A stretch of DNA of 64,000 bases from Drosophila persimilis (Eukaryota; Arthropoda; Insecta; Diptera; Drosophilidae): the NCBI RefSeq assembly GCF_003286085.1, contig NW_020825340.1, forward strand, positions 744,001-808,000, read 5' to 3'. The translations under genes and the position numbers were made by a program. This document shows, piece after piece, positions 47,621-59,500 of the stretch. The notes beneath the pieces are model-generated. The model saw only the letters and a program-made list of their open reading frames with translations, searched no databases and was not told where the DNA came from. Position 1 is the stretch's first letter; every line of letters starts with the position of its first letter.

Positions 47621-50600
47621 TTTTGTGGTTGTTCTGTGGTTCTGCGGTTCTGTGTGCGCATAAAAAACTACCATTCGTTCTGGCTCGGAAATAGGGTCAC
47701 ACTTTGCTATCACAAACTTGCATTTTGTCACGTTTTTTTATTGGTTCGAAATTCCTCTTTGACGTAGTACGGGGTACGGGATACGTTTTGTGTGCATTTT
47801 TCCAGCGATTAAATGTATCATGCATCCAAATATGCTCATTAAGCGCGCACTTGGTCTTGGAATCGGAATAGGTCTTGGAATTGGAACTGGAATTGGAATT
47901 GTAAGGGAACAAACGTTTTGTTCCCTTACTCGCATGTACATATGTATGTATGTAGATTGCGCCTGCCTCTCTTTCTGTGTTTTTTTTTAGTAATTGCCGT
48001 ACAGGAAATTAGTTATTCAAGTTGGGTTGTGCCTAATTTATGCATCGCTATAATTGTTTGTGCTGCTGGAAAATCGTTTTCATTGTTCAACCGAAGCGAA
48101 CGGAAAGTTCTCGTTAATGTGGGCGTTATCGAAACCATTACGGAGAATGCAAGGGAAAATAAACAAGACCCCTCCGACTACAACATACATAAATTTGATA
48201 TATAACGAAACGTGTGAGAAATTCCAAAATGCAGCGGGCGCTTTTTTTATCTGAAGAAATATGGGAATGGGCGGTGCTCGTCCGATTGATGGGAAGAAAG
48301 AAAAGGTAAAGTGAAAGAAACTTTTGCTGACATTTGATAAATGACTGATCGATCGAGAAATGCTAACTATGGAAAGTCTCCTCTCTACAGCGACTACGGC
48401 TGCACTGCCTCTCCACTAAGGCCATGTCAAATAAAATTATCTTTTGGGACAAGTTAATGTCCTATAAAATATGAATAAGAAAAACTGTTGCCCGCTTCTT
48501 CAAAGCTAAATCAAAATTAAACAACAAAAATTATTCAAAAAGGGCGATGTTTGCCCTCCCCCAAAGAAACCCCAAAATGATTTATGATTCTGGAGCTGGG
48601 CGGGGCTCTGTTTAGGGGGGAAAACAGACACACAGAACACACAACACACAGCACAAAACACAAAACATATAAAATGAGAACATTGAAAAACGCAAAGCGC
48701 AGCAATTAAAAAATATCTGTAGAACTTGCCGGCGCGCAGTCGTAAACCAAAATTTAAAATCCAAATGGGAAAATGGGGAAATGGGAAAAATGGAAAACGA
48801 ACAGCCAGTGCCCCAGAGGCTTTGACAACAGTGCAACAAGCAGAAAACAATTAAAGTTAGATTTAATGGTTTTCACACATAATTTTTGGGACGGATAATA
48901 CATAAGTATGCGTATAAAATAAAGGATTACCCAGAGACCCAAACCACTTGAGATAGAGCAGCAGACCACCCCTAACAAATCATTTATAAAGATACATAAT
49001 TGCTAGAGACACTTGAGAATCGGGTTAAAGATGAAAGAAAAAAATGTGGAATTTAAAGAAAGAACTCCAAGCCACACAAAGACACCGCAGGCCATATATT
49101 CTTCAATGGGAAAACCCCCAGACCCCTAGACTCAAACTCAGAGCCAGACGCAATCTTGAAGCCCTGGAGCTGTGTCTGGGCGATGGTGCTGGTGCTGGTT
49201 GCACTCGGTCTTTGGTTTCTTTCAGAAACAAATTGTTGTTAAAGCCTATCAGTTAACTACATTTTTAACACTTGCTGTCGGCCTCCTGGTGTGGTGTGTG
49301 GTGTGTGATGTGAAACCGAAATCGTAATTCGAAAGAGCCTTATTTTGCTGCCATTGTCTCTGTCAATAAATTAACATTTATTTTTCTTACGCGATGCGAT
49401 GCGATGCGACTATACTCGTAAATTAAATGCCGAAAAGTAAAACCCAACGACCTGAACAACAATAACAAACAGAACAGAAATCCGAGAGTTCCTTATAGGC
49501 CATTTATCGCTGTCGATGGAGAGCCTGATGAAGCCATTACGCGGGGGTGTGCGGGGTCCGGGGAGTGCGGGGAGTGCGGGGGTGTAGCCTGCAGTCAATG
49601 GCTGCTCTGTAAGTGCAAATGGCCATTAAAAACAATTTAAGGGGAGGATCACCATTGAGTGGCGAGGCATTTAGGAAAATATTGCAAATTACTGCAAATA
49701 ATTGACGAACATTAAGTGCTGCCCTGCCCTTTCGGAGGATGGGAACGGGGGATGGGGTTCTGGGAACAGCTGCCAAAATTTACACAACATTCAATTGGAA
49801 AAATCAAAAAAAGAAAATCTCCAAGAAAATTGATGTTATTGTGATGACAAATCAACCTCAGAGTGGGAGTGAAAAGCTTTCTATCTAATGAAACTGCAAT
49901 TCACACAAGCGAGCGATGAGCAGCAGCTCTCTTCAGTCGGGCTCTCAGGGGGTTGCACTTGATTTATGTACGAGAGTACGAGTATACTCTCGTTGCGCTC
50001 CTTAAGTGTCCCGAAAGTGCTTTCTCATCGATGCGATGCGATGCGATACAATGGAAAATGGGATATTTTATTAAACGCTGCAACCGAATTCAATTTTCGC
50101 AACTGTTGCCAAAATATCAGCTAAGCCAAAGGAGGGTCACCGTCATGCCACCGCCACCCAAGGGGAAGAGGGTGGCACTGTGGCCCTGTGGCACTGTGGG
50201 ATGATGCGATATATGCTGGCTACAAAGCGGAAAATTTGAACATTTGTTAAAGCGACTTATTAATGTTATAATCTAATTATAATCAGCAGTCCTTTGGCTC
50301 TGATTTCCTGCCATAAAAAATTATTTTGTCCAGAGGGGTGCAAAATGTGGGTAATATTTTTGTCAGGATTCAATTCTTTATCGGGGGCAGGCCTGAAAGA
50401 GTAGCAAAAATATGGGATTACTATAAGGCAGAGGGAGAAAAGGGGATTTTAGTATGATATATTAGGTTTCTTAGGGGTTTGATCAGGTATTAGCTGCAGC
50501 TGTTCTGAAACTCCAGTTTTTTACTGGAGTATAGTATAGTATAGTATATTCCTCCCCGAAAACGGTTTCAATTAACCCGATCCTTTGCTGGTTTATGCCT

Positions 50601-51921
50601 CAAACTATCCGCCGCACTGCACTCCTGATGGAACTAGCATCCTTCCGAGGCGTCGCACTAATTAAGTGGGGAACAAAGGGGGAGCGCCAGAAGCCAAAAG
50701 CGGAGCAGCTCAATTAATAATAAAATGGGGAAATGGTGAAAATAGGGAAAATGGGAAATGAGAAAATGGAACGAGCCAAGCGCAGCCTCGTAAACAAGCC
50801 ACAAAAAAGCTTGAACTCATAATTTCCGGAGGTGCTAATAAGTTGCAAAATTATTTTCAATGAAAATGGTTCCAAAAGGCAGCTGGGGTGGCTGGGGGGA
50901 AGCAGCAGCAGTAAAAGTTACCACAGAGTATAAAAAATTGACTTCAATTAAAGTGCCATAGTTGCCTGTATAAACAGCACGGGAAAAAAGCGAGAATGAA
51001 AAGCGCAAAATGGGAGCGACCGAGAGAGAGAGGGGGAGAGGGAAAGCGAGAGGCAAAGGATAATGATAATTACGGCATGCTGTGGGGTGGGGACCTTTGG
51101 ATCCCACTGCTGAATGAGACTGCAAAAGTTTTTTGTGTTTATTTTATGCTCGGCTCGGGCAAAAAGGCGAACGAACAAGAAGAAGCTGAAAGTTTCAATG
51201 TAGTCGAGATGCTGGGGGCTGGGGAATGCGGAGTGGGGAATGGCGCCCAGGAGGCAGTGCATCCGAGTGGGTGGTACGATTACGAGTGTACGTTAAACAA
51301 ATAAGCAAAAGGCACCCAGAGGCAAATGAAGAAGCCAAATGTAGAGCGTGCATCAATGACACACTCGCACACTCGCCCACTCGTACGGGGGAGGGGGGGA
51401 AACACTCACGCATACAGTGAAGCACTCGCACAGGGCGCCAAAGCCTTCAATACAGAAATGAAAAGTCAAAAACTTGGCTTGGACGCTTTTCCTTCTGCTG
51501 TCCAAAAAGAATGACTCGCTCGCCAGCGGCCCAGCCCCCGCCCCTTGCAGCCACCCACTCTTGACTCAACTTGTTGAGGACTCGCCGAACCACTCGCTCA
51601 CCTACCCCTGGGTCAGCAGTCAGCCGGCAATCGTCCGTCCGACTCAAACTCAAACTCCGGTCTGTATTACAGCCCTCGCATTTCATTCACTCTCTTCCGT
51701 CGCCGCCCCAAAGCCCTTGCCGCCAGCCCTACCATGCCCAAAACAGAAGTTCCTCTCATTTTGTACTTTTGTACTGTCCTTTTTGTTTTGCCTCGATTTT
51801 TTTCTCTCAGTGTAGTTGTAGTAAATTTTTCTCATTTCGCTTTTTGTTGGAGTGGTTTTTTCTTCGTCTATTTTGCTTCTGCTGCTGTTTTGAGTGTTCG
51901 TTCCTCTGTGTGTGACTTTGC

Positions 51922-51924
<3 letters not shown>

Positions 51925-51955
<31 letters not shown>
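51925..51955. repeat. (GT)n microsatellite
   Basis: About fifteen GT units in the region upstream of the SH2-domain gene. Confidence 0.9.
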
Positions 51956-51958
<3 letters not shown>

Positions 51959-52157
51959 TTCCTCTGCGTGTTTGTGTGTGTCGGTCGCTCTTTGTGTGCC
52001 TGTGTTGGTTTTTCTTCACTCACACACAGACACACAGAGGCATAGAACTAGCGGTAAATGCATGAACAGCGCCGGTGGACGTCGACGCTGACGTCGTCTG
52101 CCTGTCATGAAATTTGTATCTCTGCCGCTGCCCTCGTTCCTCTCTCTTCACTCTCTC

Positions 52158-52198
52158 TCACTCGCTCTCTCTCTCTCTCTCTCTTTCTCGCCTCAGTC
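52158..52198 (+). promoter_or_regulatory. Candidate promoter of the SH2-domain gene: CT/GA tract plus TCAGTC initiator
   Basis: A CT tract (about 52158-52182, GAGA-type sites on the other strand) is followed by TCAGTC at 52193-52198, a match to the Drosophila initiator. This would give a 5' leader of about 415 bases before the ATG at 52610. No TATA box, and no downstream promoter element at +28. Confidence 0.3.
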
Positions 52199-52609
52199 AC
52201 CCTCGCCCTAGCCATGGGCGCTGCCGCCTGCTGCCTGCTGCCTGCTGACTGCCTGCCCTGCTTCTTCTTTGCTTTCGTCTCGTGCTCATTTTCCGTTGTA
52301 CTTTTTCGAATGCATTCGGTGGCGTTTCATTTCATTCCCTCTGCGCACTTCGAACTGATCGCTCGCATTGCTCCCCGGACTCTGGACTCCGCACTCGCTC
52401 GCTTCCTTCACTTCGGACTTCGACTTCGACTTCGTCTTTGATTCGATTACGCGCTAAATTATTGAACACATTTCGACGGAAAGAACCCCATAAGTTTCCC
52501 AAGATTACGACTTTTGCATACTTCTTGCGGCATACGCGGTATTTTGTTTTTTTTTCTGAGTGAAGTGTAAACATACAAAGCGGAAAACCGAAACAAAAAA
52601 CTGCTCAAA

Positions 52610-55600
52610 ATGGGTCGCCTGTTCCAATACAATCGCTTTGGCGCCACGGATAACATCAACAAACGCAACAAGAAGGATACGCAGACCAAGAACAAGATGG
52701 TGAGTCTTGAAGAATATGCAAACGGGGGAATAGTTTCGGACTATCTGAGGAAAGGGGACAGTTAGTTAAGGCAGGGAGATTTGTGATAATACCTACTCTA
52801 AGGACTTTTAGTGATATGAAAGGCCCAAAAGGGGATTTAAACGTGGCTCTTCTAGAGTACGATCGATCCTTTAAAAGAACACATATTGTGTGGAATTTAC
52901 GCACCTGAAAATCTCAGTTAAGTGAATATCCTTTAGACCATCCAAGAGATCTGCTATCATAGTTTATAGAATATCACACACATTACACAGATGCCCCCCC
53001 CCAATAATCCATTCAGATTTCACACTCCCCCACACACTCGCAGAGTGCGACCTAGTAGTATCGCCCATGACAACCCACGCACTCTTAGCACTATACTATC
53101 AACAGTAAACTCCGTTCCATGTTGACCATCTGTGGAGAGCGGCGGTTGGGGAGTTGGGGAGTTGGGTTCTGGGGTGCATAACGAAATTCAAAACACGAAA
53201 CGACAACAATTAAAATGATTTAGTGTCACAGATAGGAGATCCCACAACAACACAGCAAGAGCGGACACTGAAGCATAATAAACTCGACTGTCGGCGTAAA
53301 TCAGTGGAACACTAAATCACATAGAATCAAATAAATATGATTTGCATAAAAACCAAATCAAAGTATATAAAACAAACACAGACACAGACAGAGACAGAGT
53401 GATAGGGACAGAGGGGGTGGGGGAGGGGTAGAAGAGGAGCCCTAATCCGAGCGTTAAGCCAACAAACAGAAATCAGGAAAATAAATCAAATAAATCAAAT
53501 TGTAAATGCAGCGATTTCTGGCGATAAGTAGAGCAAACAAACGGAATACGCACTGAACCCGGGGAGTGGGATCGGGGAAATGGAAACATATGTTGCTCTT
53601 CGCCCATAAAGATAATGATTGATTCGACTAAATGGATTTCTATTTGAGTATTTGTATTTGATTAGCGATAAGCGCTAACTAGGCTTTATCGTCGCTATAA
53701 GTCGACTATGTGGAATGGCAATGGCGACGTCTGTCTCTGTCTCTGGCTCTGATGATGATGATGATTCCCAAAAGCAGATTAGTCAAATATCTTAATTAAG
53801 ACAAACTACCTGAGAAGCTACCTGAATACAAAAAGTCAACTCTCTCTCTTTCTGGTGTCTCATTTTCTCCAGATCTGGGTACAAATCTTCTTAGGTAGCT
53901 ACTTTGCTTTACTAATCTCCTGCTTTGACTTCCCCGCTCTCCGATGCTGCAGATACATAGAGTGACAATGCGCTCAGGCAACAGCATCCAGTCCAGCCAC
54001 TCGTACCGTACCACCACACCAACCGCCTCACCATTTATCAAAATATTTATTTAAAAGAGCGACAAAATCTGGGGAAAAAAGTTTGTAATTTCAAACTGAA
54101 TGACAGTTTGCGTTTTGCCTTCTGCCCTGGCTACTCCTCTTTTATCTTCCGTGCTCTGTGCTCTGTGCATTTTCCATCATTGTTCCTTCTGCGCCTGTCA
54201 TTTTTCACGGGAATTGACACCCATCCCAGAGCCAGAGCCAGAGCCCGAGACAGGGCCATGGCCATGGCCAGTCCATTCCATCCCATCCCATCCCATCCCA
54301 TCCCATCCCATCCCACACCGTTGCCATACCACACCACACCATAGCATAGTACTATGGCCCTGCCACTTTATCTCGACTCGGATTCTTTTTGTTTTGATCT
54401 ATGGAAATCTGTCTTGTTTTCCTTCCTTTTATTCAATTTTTTGTTGTGGGTGTAGCCGTGTTTGGGCTCCCTAAAGGATTGTCTTTTGAAATAGGAAGTT
54501 GTTGTCGCTTGACGCTTGACGCTGTGACGGGTGTGGCCGCAACGGGAGTTGATTTACCTAGAAGACTTGAACCGCACAAAAGAGTTCTTCAAACTGAAAA
54601 GTGCAAGAATGCAGAGTCTGGAATTCCATCGCTCAGATGCTTCCCCAGATCTCTGAGCATATCTCAGGCAGCGTAAATCGTTCGACACCTCCCCAATACA
54701 GAATCGAGAATCCGCATCCGTTATCAAAATCTATTGCCCGAGAGAATTGCCTGTCTGTTTACAGAACGGACTGGCCTGGGCTGGGATGGGGCTGTGTGCT
54801 GACAAACGATTTCAATTAGCCGACTCACGATACGAGATAAAAGGCATCGCAGCGCATCGCATCGCATCGCATTGCCTGTCGCGGGTCAAAGATACGAGGC
54901 GGCACTCGTTCAAAATGGAATCGAGACAAGCTGCACAAGACCAGAACTAATAAAATTGTCACCCAACTGTTGGCTTGGGAAGTCAGCTGGACGCGGTCTG
55001 TCGTTTCTGAGATGACCATATGTTCGTGCTGTTCGTGGGAGGATGGCAAGGGAGGGGAACTGCAACCATATTGCCTAGATTAAAATCTAAAACAATTAAG
55101 AAAGCAAAAGATGCCCTGAAAGCGGAATTGAGTTGATATGTCTGTGCCTTGGAGTTACTATAGTACGGAGATCAGTATTGGCAAAGGAGTGGATCAATCG
55201 TCCTCTCTTTCTCCCTCTACGACGATCGAAATTACACGGAATTCTTATGTGTACATTTGAGTTATAGTTCCATGAATGTTCTCCGCCTAAGCGTAGAATG
55301 TAGCTATGATTTATAGTTTCATGATACTCTCTCCTGCATAAACATGCGCCTAGACTCACAGTGGAGCCGAGGCACACACACAACTATGCGTATCTTCTGT
55401 TGGAGGAATCTGTTTTGAGGCATCTTCCTCTGGGGGTACTTTATGGTGCCATGCTCCGACGCCATCATCGCCCTGCCTAAGTGGCTTCTGGTCTGCTCTG
55501 TCTATCGTGCCCTTCCTGCCGCTCCGGCTGGATTGCGGAGATCTTGGCTGGGATCGACTGCTCTGGTCTGGCGGATGATAGGCCTCATAATTCTCGATGA

Positions 55601-56528
55601 GATGCAGCTAAAATTAAATCAACTTCTGGCGACGATTAGCAGCAATGAGCTGAGGCATTTAAATTCTAAGGCATTTTAATGCACTTTCCCCATAAGAACA
55701 CTCGCTCCGTCGCTCCGTCGCTCCGTCGCCCCCTCAAGGCCAATGATTAATGCTTATATCCCATGGTCGTGTTCTACACATGTAAAATGTATTTTCGAGG
55801 GCATGTGAAGGGGGGATGGATGGGGCTTTGATTTTGGGGCTCGGCTCGGCGCATCGGTAAGTGGAAATTCTAAGGATAGAAATTAATTGCTATGCTTTTA
55901 AGTGCATTTAATTTGAAATTTCCAACCAGCAGACGACGCCGCTGCCTTGTTGACTAAACCGAAAGATTTATTAGTGGCATGTTGATGGGGGGGCGGGGGC
56001 GGGGGCAGGGGGCACTGCAATTGCGACTGCAACAGAAAGCTGCACAATTGATGAGCATAATTAAATAGCCGGCGACTGGCAAGACTCGGATTGCATTGCC
56101 TTTCATTGCATTGCATTGCATGCATTGTTGTAATTTATGCTCCATATTTTGCCAAACTACTGCTCACTGCTCACGAATGTAGCTGTAGCTGTTGCTGTTG
56201 CTGTATCTGTATCTGACGATCTGTATCTGAGTGTGACTCCGGACTAGCCCCGTCGTTTTGAGTAAACAACAATTTCACTTATTTTCATGCTGTCTGCCGT
56301 CTGCCGTCTGCCGTCTACTGTCTGCCTTCCTTCGTCGACCATCATCTGTCTGCATTGTTATTTTTACGCTCGACTCAATATAAATTTTCGCAGTGTGCTC
56401 GTGTTTCGCCCCGTGCCCCCCGCTGCACTGTCCTGTCCCTCGTTTTGTTTGCCACATGCCACGCCATGAAAATGTAATGCAAATATGCAAAAAAGCTTTC
56501 AACGGTATATCCAACCCGTCCATATATC

Positions 56529-56587
<59 letters not shown>

Positions 56588-59500
56588 CTACGTACGTGTA
56601 GGGCCTGGCTACAAATAGTTTTGGGTTTGGTTTAGCGTCTGCCCATCACTGGCCAACAGTCCGGCGGCCAGCAAACCAGGCGGCCAACATCATCGTTATC
56701 ACCAGCACGTTGTCCATTCCCGTAACCGCTCCGGTGTCCCGTGTCCCGTGTCCCGTGTCCGCGTCGAGCTGTTTGAGTTTCATATGGCTTCCCGCCAAGG
56801 ATTTGTGTGTGCATTAGACGACGAAACGACTCTAGACCCGGCTCTCGGGCAAACTATTTGCATGCGAAAACTACGAGTACAGACAGCATAAGTTGACTGG
56901 AGTGACTAGACCAAGAGCACATAATACCGACCAGTACTCGTAGTTTTTCCCTAGTTGCGGACAAAGTTGCCTAGTTTCCAGAGAGTGAGAGAGAGGGCGA
57001 GAGAGAGTCTCTCTAATTAAATTGTTCGCAAACCCTCAAAATGATAAATTCGAAAAGTTCATTGCCTTGACCACACCATGCCACTTGTACGAATGGAGGG
57101 GATACCCCTATCCCCCGCCGTTGTTCCACTTCATCTGCATAGGAGACCCTCCTCAAAAGAAACCCTCTTGAGAATTCTCTACCCACACACAAGAGAATAC
57201 AAAGAAAACGACCTGCGCCCATAAAATACAATTAAAATTTCAACAATTTTTTAATTTGCATTTAATAAACCCATCAAAATGGTTTTTTAAACTCACATAA
57301 AACGCACACAGAATATACAGCCAGAGTAACAGAAAAGAAACAACTCAATTCGTTTCACATTTCAATAATTTTTTATATGACCCAATTTTTTACACCTATA
57401 AAAATGCCACAGAAAAGCCTCGGAACGGAACGCCGTAAAAAGAAGCCAATGCCACACGCCACACGTGTCTAAACAAAGGATTTTCCAGCAAAAGGCAAAG
57501 CTAATTGCTATAAAAAAAGAATATCAAACACAAGAAACGAAACCATAAACATTTTCCCTGCATATAAAACTAAATTAGTGGGAAAATCATTTTACGATCC
57601 CCAAAAAACGAACTCGTTTAACAAAAACTTTTCCGCTGGTTCCCTGAAAAGTGTGTCTTTTTTGGAGGATGACGAGGGGGGGATAGGGGAGGGTGAGCGA
57701 AAGATGTGTGTGCCAGCGAAAGACATGTTTTTAAAAAATGTCATAAACTACTCGCGAGTCCATGTATCTCTGACATTTTGAAAGCCCCGAACAGACACGA
57801 CACGTGTGTGCCGGGGATCACTTTGAACGCTGCTCTGCCCGTTCGTGTGGCATTAAACTGTCAAATTAGCTGGAACTAAAAGCGAAATGTCTACAAAATA
57901 TTCAAAAATGTTTCCCTAATGCTCGCCACCATCTGAAATATTACTAATTTCCATTCGAAAATGTCTAAAGGAATCTTCAAAATTTCATTGATATTGCCAT
58001 GAAACAGTGGAACAGAGGACGGAACAGAGGGTGGAATGGGTGGTGGGCTGCTGGAGGAGGAGGAGCAGGAACGGGGGAGGAGGGCTTCTGGAAAACAGAA
58101 GGTGGAGGAGTTTTGTTTTGGCCGCACAGCTGCTTTGGCAATTGCCCAATTTGTGAGGATAAGCGAGTGGTTAGCGTTATTGCGGTTGCAATTTAATAGC
58201 CACCAGGAAGAACCACTGAAAAGCTGCAGGTTGTGGTTTGGGCCGCCCAGGAAGGGTGGGTCCTGGGTCCAGGGTCCTGGGTCCTTCAACAGCTGCTTGA
58301 TTTTTCATGGCTGAAAATTCAGGCATATGTCCATGAGTCCTCTGTGTGGGACCTCAAGTGGCGCTGCTCGGAGTTCGGCGGTACTCATGTGGATAGACAA
58401 AAAGGAAACATTTCAATAAATTCATCAACTCATCTTGCCCTGCCACTTCAACTAATTTTTCTTTTCCCTCCCGATCTCCCCTCCCCACCCCGCTCCGACT
58501 CACTCTAAATGCACAATAAATGAAAATTTAACAACTGTTTTTATAAGACCAAAAAAGGCATGGGGGAATGAGGAAAAGGGCGACCGAAAGACCGAAAGAC
58601 CGAAGGGTTCCCTCTATCTTCTTTTGTTGTCCGTCAGCTGTCGAAGGTGCTCCGATGCGTTGGCTGCTCTGCTCTTCTCTTCTCTCTTACCTGAGTTTTC
58701 CTCGAGTTTTTATTGTAACACATTTTGATTACGAAAATATGCTAACACCTCGCAGGCCAAACAAAGAGATACGATAGATAGAAGCCCGAACAGAGTGCCG
58801 TGCCAGTGGGCTCGGGGCTATGCTTCATCATCAATTAGAGTTACCTTTCCGCAGGGCAGGATCAGGCACAGACAGACAGACAGACAGACAGACAGAGGGA
58901 TTGATGCAGAGAAGAGGTCTCCCAGACCTATGATTATTGCATTAGCACGCACACAATCAAACGAGGGCAACGCCAACACCTTTTGATATTTTGGTCACTA
59001 CTGTATGGAGAGGCTCAAGTTTTCCTCTTTCTATTTCTGTTTCTGTTTCTTTCTCTTGATTTCATTTTGGAATCTTCTTTGGGGTCTATTATCATTGAAA
59101 TTACTGTTCCTCGGTTCCTTTTTTGGGGTTTGGTTGGGTTCGGTTTGGTTCGGTTGGGCCTTGGCTTGCATAAATTAAAACTCATGTAACTGGCAAGAAT
59201 CGTAGCCATTAAACGCTTGTTGGCCCATTGTGTGTTTGATTTAAGCCGATAAAAGGTACACTTTGAGGCATTTTCACGCCGCTTTCCCCCCTCCCCCCAG
59301 CCCCCAGCCCATCTTTGCTCCCCTGCCCCCTGCCCCCTGCGCCCTGCTCACTGTTCTGTTGTTATGTTCTGTTGGTCAATCTCCAGCAGATTTATGCGCT
59401 GCGTGGCCACATCAAAGAAACTCTTTTGGCCATGGCTCGTTGGCTCCGAATTAATGGGCATTGGACAAGATGTAGAAACAATTTTCGTCGGGTCGGTTTG

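Larger units (their letters stand above)
40490..52180. other. Gene-free stretch of about 12 kb
   Basis: I find no convincing exon. Contents: GGACCA/GGGCCA repeats (42103-42145), a TCGTAC array (44885-44915), a CA tract (45637-45670), a CTCTG expansion (47555-47620), GCGAT pentamers (49392-49410, 50032-50046), TATAG repeats (50528-50548) and a GT tract (51925-51955). The right end is presumably upstream regulatory DNA of the SH2-domain gene. Confidence 0.5.

Noticed and set aside
47740-47770. Possible tRNA B-box (GGTTCGAAATTCC)
   Set aside because: No matching A-box or cloverleaf could be folded around it.
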